Shown here in pieces: positions 1-9,576 of a stretch of DNA of 64,000 nt. A program made the position numbers and the translations under genes. The notes beneath the pieces were generated by a model that did not search any database, was not told the DNA's origin, and was given only the letters and a program-made list of their open reading frames with translations. The DNA is from Branchiostoma floridae (Eukaryota; Chordata; Leptocardii; Amphioxiformes; Branchiostomatidae), in the NCBI RefSeq assembly GCF_000003815.2, contig NC_049984.1, forward strand, positions 2,846,781 to 2,910,780. The letters run 5' to 3'. Position 1 is the stretch's first letter. Every line of letters begins with the position of its first letter.

Positions 1-1439
1 ATATCCTTAAAAATAGAAGAAAGCAGGAAGAAACAGAGAAATGCAGTTCAAAGGTATTAATTAGCTAAAAAAATCTTCTGCCCTTGATGCTAGAAACACT
101 TACCATTTCACAGGTTGATTGAATGTCTAAACAACCCACTACTTATCCCAGCAATCAGCCCAAACACAAAACAATTAATATGCAAATGAGCCATCTTGGT
201 GAGCCCAGCCAGATTAGCCCAAGCGGCCATCTATGGGCTAACAACGATCCCCGAAGCCGCAGGGGGCCGCTAAATTTGACGGCAGGTTTTGCTCCTGAGC
301 TGGAGCCCCTGAATAATGCAAACCTTATCTCCCCATATTGAGAACTTAATGCCAATTACAGGGCGGGACAGGAATATACCAATTACGGCTCATACGGGGC
401 CGTAATAGCCGGGAAATTTGGCGGCCAATTCTGGCCCTCATCAAGCGTCGATGGTAACACTAAAGTGGTCATCTCTTCCCGGGCACGGCAGGTTTATATG
501 TGAATGGATGGAGGGATGAGGGGACGTTATTGCTCTTTTCTTCCTCGAGGGGCTAAGTACATGTCCTTGTAATGAACCAAGACGTATCGGTGTACTTAAA
601 GACGCACCGACGTAGGTAGAATACCGATAGGGACTTTGGTAAGCTGATGGACAGGATCAACTTCTTTTCACTTTATAATGTCCTTGGTGGCACGGGAAGC
701 GATGTAGGGACAGATGAGTTTTGTTACACATGGTTGGGTGAAATGCTTATAGAATACAAATTTCTCTGCGTTGATCATGACTGTGTTCAGAGTGGGGAAC
801 TTTCGTCGGAGCCACAGCTGAGAAATACAAGTCTCTCTCTGTGATATAACGCTAGTTCACCTTTATCCGAAGGGTAACCTAAATTCGTTGTGTTTACCAA
901 CACGGTAGTAAGGGATATCAACTGGACGGACGGTGGTTTTAAGTTGTAATATGTTCAAAATATTGTAGTTTGACACTCTCGTCTGTCGACTTAATATCCC
1001 TAAATACCCATCTCTGACAACAACGGATATAGGTTACCCCGCGGAAAAAGGTGAACTAGCGTTACTAGTAGTCTACAGAACAAATTGTATCACATCTTTC
1101 TCCATGTTTCCAAGAAGAAGATGTTTGATTGTATTTGCTTAGCCACTCTTTGATGACTAGAATGCAAAACTCAACCCCACTACATCTGCTTGGCATTGTG
1201 CACCACTGTGCCTCTTTCATATGTTGGTGACATAGCAGAATCCAATGGCAGGTGTACAACATTCATAGATTGAATTTCAATGTACAAATCAGTTCAAACT
1301 GTTAACACATTCCTTCTACATATAACTCTGACAATAGGATTTGACACAAGGCTATGTTTGAAACTTTCAACCAGCGAATTTTGTGTAAAATGTATTTGTC
1401 TTATCAATTAACCCTTAGCATGCTGAAGTTTCCTCTTGA
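1..1439. other. Gene-free stretch, no repeat family recognised
   Basis: No ORF with coding character is visible. The part around 230-470 is more GC-balanced than its surroundings and has several ATTA/AATTA motifs beside GC-rich words, the look of regulatory DNA rather than exon. The rest (about 480-1439) has no tandem or inverted structure that I can see. Confidence 0.5.
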
Positions 1440-2235
1440 AGTTGAACTCTCTATTAGTTAAACAAGAAGTGATGGCAACAGACAACTAACTTGGACTGGC
1501 CTAAAGGGAACCACATCCTAAAATGATTTCATTAAAAAAAAATCTTTCTACCTCTGCCAACAGGATTTTACAGGAAGCTTTGTTGTACTCCAACATTCTA
1601 TGTTGTACTAACCTGAAGAAATTATTTTCAGGACTGAAGTTCCCGTTTGGCTACCAATTCTCTAATGGTTATTAGTTCAAAAAGAAGAGACAGAAACAGG
1701 GAACTAACTTGGACTGGCCTGAAGGGAGTCACATCCCAACATGATCCACCTGCGGTGTAGGAATGCCCCCAGCTTCCCTCCATCCACCCTGCGATCTGAT
1801 CCTACTTAATAAAGGTTCATCCTCTTCACTGTACCTGACGTGGAACAGGTGTTCATGCTAGAGCCTGTCTATGTTCATTCAAACCTGTTCTATGCACCAT
1901 CTCTATCTGCTGTAGTACTGTTAGCAGGACCTACATTGCTAACTTTTACTTTAGTTTATGTATGTCCCAGTTATGTTATTGAGTTAAGTATGTGTCCAGG
2001 GACACCTGAAAAACAGGCTGCAGCCTGATTCTTTAATCCTAAAATAGATCAAATGAGTCCAACGTTACATGTGGATCACGTTGCCATTGATATAGAGTCA
2101 AACTTGTTCTAGTCACCACCTCTAACGTTACATTTGGACTGGTGACCTGGCCATTGGTAAACAGGCAAACCTGTACTAGTGACCACCTCTACATTAGGAC
2201 TGACTGGGACCACTTTTGGTGGTCCTTTAGATGAT
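1440..2235. repeat. Diverged duplicated blocks and GACCACCTCTAC-type repeat fragment
   Basis: The block near 1490-1510 (ACTTGGACTGGCCT) recurs near 1703-1722. The block near 1785-1855, containing ATCCACCCTGCGATCTGATC, recurs at about 2418-2495. At 2045-2235 there are words such as AACCTGTACTAGTGACCACC that recur at 51890-52610, 33995-34120 and 53107-53180, so this is one copy of an interspersed family. No coding content. Confidence 0.55.
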
Positions 2236-2631
2236 TTTTCCCAATGAGATAAGCATTAAGAAACCTGTCTATACGGACCACCTGTCACAATATAGACAAT
2301 TTTTGTCTCCTGAGTGGTGTATTAAAAGTAAACTTAGTCCCAAACACTTGATCTCATGGATGGCATCCTCTGGGATTTCTTGTCAGTCAGTGGGAATGCC
2401 TTCACCACAACATCCCTTCATCCACCCTGCGATCTGATCCTACTTTGATAACAGTTCATCCTCATCCCTGTAACTGTTACCTGACAGAGAACAGGTGTTC
2501 CTACTGTCTCTAGACAGACATTGGAAGCCTCACAGAAGAGCTAGTGTCCGTCAAGTCATGACAGGGTGAACGGATTGCTAAGTGACAGGTGCAAGTTCAA
2601 TTTTCCAAGGTCTTCACATAACTTTTTCATT

Positions 2632-2938
2632 TGAGAGAGAAAGATGAAGAAAGAGATGGGAGAGAGAGATGGGAGAGAGAGAAAGGACAGACAGAAAGAG
2701 ACAGACAGAGAGAAAGAACGGAGAGAGAAGAGAGAGGGGAGATATAAGAAAGAGATGGGGGAGAGAGATTGGAGAGAGAGATGGGAGAGAGAGACAGAAA
2801 GAGACAGAGAGAGAAGAGAGAGGGGGAGATAAGAGAGAGATGGGAGAGAGAGATACAGAGATAAGAGAGAGGGAGTCAGAGAGACAGAAAGAGAAAGAAA
2901 GGGAGAGTGAGAGAGAGAAAGAATGAGATAGAGAGATC
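2632..2938. repeat. 307 bp polypurine tract, (GA)n-rich
   Basis: The plus strand is almost only A and G over about 300 bases, built from GAGAGA, GAAAGA and GGGAGA words with occasional C or T. ORFs on either strand here (poly-Ser/Leu on the minus strand) are low-complexity artefacts. Long polypurine mirror tracts can form triplex DNA; that is known for the sequence class, not shown here. Confidence 0.9.
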
Positions 2939-3359
2939 AATTTAGCCCACCTGATTATGATTCCTATTTCTGTCCGAATTTTTACACTTAAAAAGAAATT
3001 GCATTTGTACTGTGAATGTTCTGCCAAAGTGAAACTGGATAATGTCAACATAATTCTAATTTTCAAGGTCACGGCACCTCCTCTCCCAGCCAAAAACTTT
3101 TTAATCCCCCCCACCACCAACTATCCACCTGCTCCTTTATCAGAAGTCACCACCAATTTTCCATACCCCACTCTTTCAGTTTCAGCACAAAAACACTAGT
3201 CACAGAGGTTTTAACTTCTAAAATTAAATCAAGTTTTTCAAGGTCACAAGATCCTTCTCACTACAGTTTACTGCTGTCAAACAAGCCCCCCTCCCACTCT
3301 GTTCCATCAACCTGTCCCAGGTGCTGGCTCGTCAGCAGTCACCATTAATTACTGCTGAG
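2939..3359. other. Unique non-coding stretch
   Basis: No ORF, repeat or inverted structure of note; slightly C-rich around 3090-3130 and 3280-3300. Confidence 0.4.
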
Positions 3360-3570
3360 ACACATTCTGTGTAATTATCCGCCAGGTTACGAGACGTTGC
3401 GCACGCATCGGGAGTCAGGGCGCATCGCCGTGGTTACCATTAAGAGCCCTATTAAATGGTTTATTAATGCTTGTGCAGTTAAAGGTTACAGCTGATATTA
3501 GGATAATAGGCTGGTTGGAAGGTTGGCGGAATTACCCCGGAATTTATTTCATGGTGAATTGGTTTCCTGT
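3360..3570. promoter_or_regulatory. Candidate conserved non-coding / cis-regulatory block
   Basis: This block lacks transposon hallmarks and differs in composition from its neighbours. It has intact GC words with CpG (ACGAGACGTTGCGCACGC) next to AT-rich homeodomain-like words (TAATTAT, ATTAAT, TATTAAATGG). It encodes nothing obvious. The call is by appearance only and needs cross-species alignment. Confidence 0.25.
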
Positions 3571-3605
3571 CCGATGATCGCTCCGAACGGCTTCCCAAGG
3601 GCAGG

Positions 3606-4045
3606 CTGGGAAGTTGGGGGAAGGCAAGGGACAGACAGGTAGTTTGGGGAGACAATACTGGCAATACAGAAAACTATAGTCCCTTTTAGTGTGGACAGAA
3701 CATAACTCAATATTGAACTTGACATGATGATGGAAAGTTGGGTGAGGGGGTAATACGGGGGACAGATAGTTTGGGGAGACAACATTGGTGATAGGGAAAA
3801 CTAGTCTGTCTTTTGTGCAGGACATAAGTAGAATTAATACTCAATATTGAACTTGAAATGAGATATGCAAGCAAAAAGTTTGGGGGGAATGAATGAATGA
3901 ATGAATGAATGAAGGCAGGAGACAGGTAGTTTGCAAAGACAATAGCAGTGATACCAGAAAACCAGTCCCTTTTTTGTGTGTGCAGGACATATGTAGAATT
4001 AATATTCAATATTGAACTTGAAGTATGATATGTACTTGACATGCA
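3606..4045. repeat. Three-unit tandem array, about 130-160 bp period
   Basis: Units start near 3634, 3761 and 3921, each with an AGTTTGGGGAGACAA-like head, a GAAAAC.AGTC middle and a CAATATTGAACTTGA tail. A (GAAT)n microsatellite lies at about 3889-3912 between units 2 and 3. The minus-strand ORFs of 78-130 aa here arise from the array and have no recognised domain. Confidence 0.75.
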
Positions 4046-6994
4046 TCCTTTTCCTAAGAATCTGATGAAAAAAGAGGAGAGGGAAGATGCCATGATCAAC
4101 TTTAAAGGATTTGTGAATCCATCTCAGAAACAAACTAGCAAAACCTAAGCATGCACAGAATGAAATTGTAGTTTTTATGATAGCTTGAAATATAAATATG
4201 TGTACATGAAAGCATGTAGGCAAAACAAAAGAAATTCAGCTAACCCATATACGTTGTAGATGACCATCCCAATGTTGCAGCACAATTATAGATAGCAGTG
4301 GCGGAGTTAGGCAAGCTCACAACGTCAGAAATTAGCCCTAAAGAAAGGAAGGAAGAAAGCAAAATTACAAGTTTGAGTTTAGTTTCATATTTTTGATGTT
4401 GCAAGAAACCTAAAACACAACAGTTAAGTAATGCATCACAACACAAACATAAATCAAGGAAATAAGCAATAATCAAAAATAATCAAAAGATTGACAGTTG
4501 ATGCAATTGCCCTCTATTATGGAGAAGAGATTGGGTCACATTCACATGCGTTAAATCTGCAAACGGTCCCATAAAGGATAATTTTGATGAGAGTGTAAAA
4601 TCTGTTTACGACAGAGCGTACGACGCATCATTACATCCCGGGGTTGTGTGTGACCAAATGAGTTTTGATGAGAATTTTTGTCAGGACTTTTATTGAGATT
4701 TAGAGTGAGACATCTGATCGATGTTACCAAACCTGTCAGTATTTGGGAGACTGTCCAAAAGAAGCAGTGGTGGAAATATGTTGTCTATGGCATCAAAGAA
4801 TTTCAGTCAAAGAGAAACATTGAAGGGGTATAACATTCTAGATAAAATCTAGTCAGGGCGGCAGTTATACATTGTATTTTTACTAAAATATCTTCACTAA
4901 AATAATTCTTTGGCTAATTCTGACTGACTGTCAGAGTCCCCCAATTAAAATGGAATGCTTGATAATAAAACTTTTAAATGACAGAGTACTTAAAAATACT
5001 GCTTTCAAAATGGCAGCTGTCGAAACATTTTCTTTTACTCTCAACCATGTTGAACCCATAGAACAGTGGCTGCAAAACATTGTCTATGACATTGAATTTT
5101 TTTAATTCTATAATAATAATGCAGAGAGCCACAACTTTGAATGCATCCTATTAGCAGCTGCTTTTAGCAACTGAGAAGATGTATATTGAGTATGAACGAT
5201 GTAAAAACATTTCCCATGAAACTTTCTCATTCATCGAAATCTAACCATTTTCTTGACACGGCAACAAGGGAAAAGCCATCCAAAGTTGGGGACCTTCTGT
5301 TAGCATCTAGAGACAAACTATTTTAACGTTATATACAAACAGTATATGATATGCTGTAAAAACAATCCGGATGACACAAATAAGGTCTAACGACACTGGC
5401 AGCAAGGAAGCCAAATTACCAATAAAACAAGGCCATTTATGGAAGGTAATCTCTCATTTAATGGTGATCAGAATAACTTTCCCTTTTTTTGCTTAACTTA
5501 AGACCACATTTGCTACCTCGTTATGGTTATGTTATGTAACGTTATAATGGTAACAAATTAATGAATCGTAACCAGTCATTTTGATGGAATAATCAAGTCT
5601 ATGTCTAACTAAAAAAGACAATCTGATAGAGAAAAAAAAGGCCATCTTTGATGACACAATAACTTTGATGACATCATCGGTTGTTGTTTGAGAGCTTGCA
5701 ACGACTGATAGTCACAACAACATAACGTGTAACTCACATCAACATCAGTGAGAAGCCAGCCTGTTGATTTTACGCTAACTTTCTGGGTGGCACACATGTC
5801 ATGGTTGGGTTTGGCAAACTCATCTGTTTAGAGGTCACATAAAAGTTCCAAAGAGTTTTAGATGCACCTGTTCCGGCCATTAAGGCTCAAGGTCAGCCAA
5901 GGTCGCAAAGATGTATCGCAAAGATGTAACACTTGGACTGTTTTTATTGGACACTTTGTGATGGACAAAGCAAGGGCGATTTAACATCCAGATGACATGT
6001 CTGGGAAATTCCATTTATGCAGATGAGAAATATAATAGGTTAATTCTTTCAAATATCCTTTTTTTAAAAAAATCGTTCTTACTTAAGTGAAATTTGTAGT
6101 GGAAATTCTTAATCTTAATTTCTAATCCTCTAAAGGAGATTTTCTTTTCAGTCCTCATCCTTTCTTGTAAAATCGTCAAGGATCGTAAATTCTGAAACCT
6201 ACAAATATAATCGTGCCAATGTGTGGAAATGCCATACTTTATTTGGGAGCTTCAAACGACAAAATTTTCAACCCTGAAACACAAAAGGAAGTCACAAACA
6301 CATGCACAGAGATACTGACCTTCCAACAGCTTAACAGCTATTAAAGTTTTAGACATGGTTTTCAACAAAACTCCTTTTAATACTTTTGATGCTTTCTTGT
6401 GGTTACAACATTAGATTTTCCCATCTGTCCCCTTAAGCAGCCAGAGTGTGTGCAAGGCATCAAACTTTCAAAGGGGAATTAACATTCTAAAAACCAATAG
6501 GGGTGACAGGTACATTTTCTCTAAAATGTCCTCCAACATACATTGTATAATTGTGTTTTTATACTTCTTTTAATTACTGCCTCCAATTAGAATGGAATGC
6601 CTCATATGATAATATCTGTAACATTTATAAGTTCTCATCAACTGTAATCGCCTGTATACCTAAAAAGGCACATTTTGTGTTTTTTACACAGCATCTGTCA
6701 AAACATTTGCCTTTACTTCCAGCCATGTTGAATTGATAGAACAGTGCCGTGTCAAGGTCACATGGCCTTCAGCTTTTGGCAGATGTGAGAAAAAACTTTG
6801 ACACTTCAATGTTTGAATAAATCCATCTAACATCTATCACAAACTTGACCTTGCCTTGTAGCCTTGAGTTGTCAACTACTCTTAATTCCACATGAAAATA
6901 TTTGAATGAGGGTGGAGTGATGGTGTTAATGACGACAGAAAGTAAGAGCGACCTTGAACCAGTTTAATAGCTCACTGAAGAGTTCATTTTCCAC
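4046..6994. other. AT-rich gene-free stretch with one diverged repeat pair
   Basis: No coding ORF. Sequence at about 4865-5065 resembles 6505-6755: both have a CATTGTAT...TTTT run, AATGGAATGC, a CAAAACATTT/CGAAACATTT word with TTTACT, then CATGTTGAA and ATAGAACAGTG. They look like two old copies of one dispersed element. The rest is unremarkable. Confidence 0.5.
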
Positions 6995-7395
6995 GGGTCC
7001 TGACAGAGAGGACAGACACTATGTACAGCATTTACAGGTTCATTGTACCATGGAAATGCCCTTTTCTACAAGTGAAATGAACAGTGGACCTCAGCTTAAC
7101 GTCCGGTCCTAAGGACTGTAACCCTTTCATGTAGGGTACATGTCGGTAATCACCAAGCAGATCTTGCATGACATAAGACAGTATCATAAGCTGGGGAAGG
7201 AGTTTAGCCGGCAGAAGAGTAAATTAGCCACTTTTACCTCTACTGGTTAAACTCCTTCCCCAGCTTATGATACTGTCTTATGCCATGCAAGATCTGCTTG
7301 GAGATTATATGTTGGGTCAGGGACAACAGTCGGGTTTCGAACTCACAACTTCTTAGTCCAGAGCAGAGGCACAGTCACTAACCACTACAAGATGA
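6995..7395 (-). mobile_element. tRNA-derived SINE, minus strand, split by a MITE
   Basis: Read on the minus strand, an A-box-like word (GTAGTGGTTAGTGA, about 7375-7388) and a B-box-like GAGTTCGAAACC (about 7333-7343) form a tRNA-like head. The body with GTCCTAAGGACTGTAACCC lies to the left (about 7105-7135). The same body and head occur uninterrupted at 10680-10845 and 10985-11145. Here the element at 7147-7307 separates head from body. Confidence 0.65.
7147..7307. mobile_element. MITE with about 60 bp terminal inverted repeats (CCAAGCAGATC type)
   Basis: The left arm starts TAATCACCAAGCAGATC and the right arm is its complement ending GATCTGCTTGGAGATTA. Pairing runs about 60 bp on each side with only a short unpaired centre. 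It sits inside the SINE at 6995-7395, so it inserted later. Related copies are at 17107-17278 and 39478-39588. Confidence 0.85.
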
Positions 7396-7537
7396 AAGAC
7401 ATAAAATACACCTGCTGAGTTATACAGGAAGATCAAGGGCCAAGGAAATTTTGTGTCCTTGAGACAAAATACTCAGTTCCTTGCATTTTTAAGACTCTTC
7501 TATCTACATGTAATGTTATAAGCAAACTCCTTTTTCC

Positions 7538-7635
7538 TAGCCTGATTAAATCTCGCTTATAGCAGCCCACCCAACATCCGCGGGCCTCCTAGCCAGTTAC
7601 AGCCCCGGGCAGCAAAGTTTGTGTTACACAGACTA
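7538..7635 (+). mobile_element. Short MITE, TAGCCTGATTAAAT family (copy 1)
   Basis: This 98 bp element starts TAGCCTGATTAAAT and ends TTACACAGACTA. Two other copies with matching ends and interior words (CTTATAGC, CAGAGTTTGT) lie in opposite orientation at 16954-17040 and 56525-56627. Terminal TAG(C/T)CTG is shared with the larger TAGCCTGG group, but the interior differs. Confidence 0.7.
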
Positions 7636-7817
7636 CCACTTTCCTGTCTGAACCTCTAAAAGCAGTTTGGGTGGCCTGCGTGGTTGGTTGCCATTTGATT
7701 TGAAGACAACACACACTAAGGATCAAATTTGGTCTTCAGAAAACAACACTTAACTTTGATGAGCCAGACCAAAATGGGAAATGGGTGATGATGACAGTTG
7801 ATTAAGGTTATGTGATA

Positions 7818-8040
7818 TACTGTAAAATAAAAAAAAATGCATTTAAGTTCGCGGGGATTTAATTTCGCAGTAGCAGGAAAAAGGACTTTTCGCGGTAGTT
7901 TTAAGTTCGAGGTAGCACCATGCACTGTAGTCTCTTAATGCAATGGAAAAATGTTCGCGGTGGTTTTAAGTTCGAGGTGAAGCGGCCACTGCGAAAATCG
8001 CAAACATTAAACCACCGCGAAAGTTTCTACATTTACAGTA
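7818..8040. mobile_element. MITE, TACTGTA...TACAGTA termini, TTCGCGG interior
   Basis: This 223 bp element begins TACTGTAAA and ends TTTACAGTA. It contains several TTCGCGGTGG / AAGTTCGAGG words and the inverse CCACCGCGAA near the right end, giving multiple internal inverted repeats. A second element with the same TACTGTA/TACAGTA ends is at 47204-47413. I recall similar elements from lancelet and other invertebrate genomes. Confidence 0.75.
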
Positions 8041-8158
8041 GCTGGAACTGATGCTTGGACAGATCATACAGGTATCTATATCAGTAACATTACCTGTACC
8101 TGTCACCCACTATATCTGCCCCTTGGCATAACACTTCGCAGGCTTGCAGTTGCCCCTG

Positions 8159-8335
8159 TGTAACAGTGGTGTTCAAGGACTGCTAAACCGAAGACGCCTA
8201 ACGGCTTAAGCCTTTTGGCCGAACGGTTTGCACGTTCGATTTGTGATCCGGCTGCCCGGGTTCGGCGAGGGTTCGAATCCCGGGAGTCGGGGTGTTGTTT
8301 CTTTCTGTTCTTACTCGCCCCTCTGAATTTCTACA
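8159..8335 (+). repeat. 5' LTR, 177 bp, carries tRNA-like module
   Basis: Starts TGTAACAGTGG and ends TTTCTACA. An A-box-like TGGCCGAACGG lies at 8216-8226 and a B-box GGTTCGAATCC at 8270-8280, with spacing like a long-variable-arm tRNA. The TGGCCGA word recalls Ser/Leu tRNAs. The acceptor stem does not pair, so this is a tRNA-derived promoter module, not a tRNA gene. The LTR tail GTTTCTTTCTGTTC...CGCCCCTCTG is shared by all family members. Confidence 0.8.
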
Positions 8336-8439
8336 ATGGTTCCCACGCCGGCCCTGTGAGTAACAGGCTAGTATGTGCCACACAGGGATGTCGATCTCGG
8401 AGATTCGAGGACGAATCTTGAAAAGAAAAGGGGGAGTAG
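8336..8439 (+). other. Internal domain of the miniature LTR element
   Basis: The 104 bp hold a candidate primer-binding site (from 8337), a small CCTGT/ACAGG hairpin just after it, a perfect 7 bp stem hairpin AGATTCG-AGGA-CGAATCT (8401-8418) and the polypurine tract (8421-8436). The second copy (52838-52943) keeps all of these with few differences. No ORF. Confidence 0.7.
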
Positions 8440-8616
8440 TGTAACAGTGGTGTTCAAGGACTGCTAAACCGAAGACGCCTAACGGCTTAAGCCTTTTGGC
8501 CGAACGGTTTGCACGTTCGATTTGTGATCCGGCTGCCCGGGTTCGGCGAGGGTTCGAATCCCGGGAGTCGGGGTGTTGTTTCTTTCTGTTCTTACTCGCC
8601 CCTCTGAATTTCTACA
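8440..8616 (+). repeat. 3' LTR, 177 bp, identical to the 5' LTR
   Basis: Base-for-base the same as 8159-8335 as far as I can read, including A-box and B-box. Identity of paired LTRs means little time has passed since insertion, because they start identical and then diverge. Confidence 0.8.
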
Positions 8617-8655
8617 CCTGGTTACATGATCACAAGGAAGGACCTGTCACAGCCA

Positions 8656-8998
8656 AGCTTTATTGTTTGTTTATTGTTTATTGTTTATTAACTCCTTTAG
8701 TTGTTAGCATTCAATGCAACAACTAATCTTCCAGGAGTAATACACATAATACATGGACACATACAGTTTACAACATACACACATACAACATGTCAATAAA
8801 AATCATTAAACAAAACGCATTTGCCTTATCCAAAAATCATCAAGCCCCTCATGTGTCTTTAGCTAAGTCTCGCATATGTTTCACCAGCTGCCGTCTGAAA
8901 ATCCTGGATGTGTTCGCAGTTTGCAGCTCATGTGATAGTTTGTTCCAATCTGATGCTGCTCTATAAGTGAAGGATTGGAGCACTGGACACATAACTTC
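8656..8998 (-). pseudogene. 3' end of a 5'-truncated non-LTR retrotransposon (LINE)
   Basis: On the minus strand, 8998 to 8849 translates without a stop to a peptide containing SFTYRAASDWNKL and IFRRQLVKHMRDL, then a stop (8849-8851). The F-x-x-R-A-x-x-x-W-N-x-L pattern followed by a basic F-R-R-x-L helix is typical of the C-terminal end of LINE reverse-transcriptase proteins of the CR1/L2/jockey kind. A non-coding tail follows and ends at about 8656 in four AATAAAC-like units, a usual LINE 3' end. The catalytic domain is absent, so the copy is dead. Upstream frames contain stops. Confidence 0.65.
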
Positions 8999-9048
8999 AA
9001 GTCCTGTTCAAAACCATTAAACCTTCTTCAAGTTCTTTCACTACATGG

Positions 9049-9571
9049 CAGGGTTGGACAAGTCCACTAGCCCTATTGTCCAGGGTAAGTGAAAGTGCTG
9101 ATCGGGTAAGTGCATGACCTTCCCCACTTGCCCATTTTTAAAAGTGACATAGTTTGTATATGATAAATATGTATCTAGCAGTAACTCGTGTACATGTACT
9201 TGTCGAAAATCGCACTCGTAATTTTAGTTATAAATTGTGTTTGCATCTAAGCCACTATTGTGATTGAAAAGCTGCACAATTCAGCCTCCTCTGGCGGCTG
9301 CAAGGTTGCTTTTATTTCGTGTCATTTACATTTCTGTGAAACGAATAAACCAGTCTACTACTTGGGCAAGTAAGATTTTTCCATTGAGTGAGATTTTAAT
9401 ATACTTGTCACTTGTTACAGTCATGACAACAAGCATTCCATAGCTGGCAGTGAAAATGCATATAAAAGAGACAATTTAATTTTGGGCAAGTGAAAAGTTG
9501 GTACGGGCAAGTAAATTTTTATGTACTTGCCCGATAGGACAAGTGAATTTTAGAAAACTTGTCCAACCCTG
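9049..9571. mobile_element. Non-autonomous DNA transposon, CAGGG termini, 5 bp TSD
   Basis: It starts CAGGGTTGGACAAGT and ends with its complement ACTTGTCCAACCCTG. CATGG at 9044-9048 is repeated at 9572-9576 as target duplication. The 523 bp interior repeats GGGCAAGTGA / CTTGCCC-like words near both ends. Ends and 5 bp duplication suggest an hAT-like element. A second element with the same traits is at 59548-59907. Confidence 0.8.
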
Positions 9572-9576
9572 CATGG

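Larger units (their letters stand above)
8159..8616 (+). mobile_element. Miniature LTR retroelement (TRIM-like) with tRNA-like LTRs
   Basis: Two direct repeats of 177 bp (8159-8335 and 8440-8616), identical by eye, flank a 104 bp internal region. Each repeat starts TG and ends CA. The 4 bp CCTG at 8155-8158 recurs at 8617-8620 as a target-site duplication. One base after the 5' repeat lies TGGTTCCCACGCC, a candidate primer-binding site; a purine run AAAAGAAAAGGGGGAG (8421-8436) ends just before the 3' repeat. These are standard LTR-retrotransposon features, but there is no coding capacity, as in TRIM elements. The unusual part is a tRNA-like module inside each LTR. A tandem SINE dimer is the alternative; the TG/CA ends, TSD and polypurine tract argue against it. 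Confidence 0.8.

Noticed and set aside
2614-3120. Minus-strand 168 aa Ser/Leu-rich ORF
   Set aside because: It is a translation of the polypurine tract; no domain, start context or neighbouring exon supports it.
8159-8616. Simple head-to-tail SINE dimer as explanation
   Set aside because: TG/CA ends, the 4 bp duplication, the polypurine tract placed exactly before the second repeat and the same layout at 52661-53106 fit an LTR element better. I keep the dimer as the alternative.
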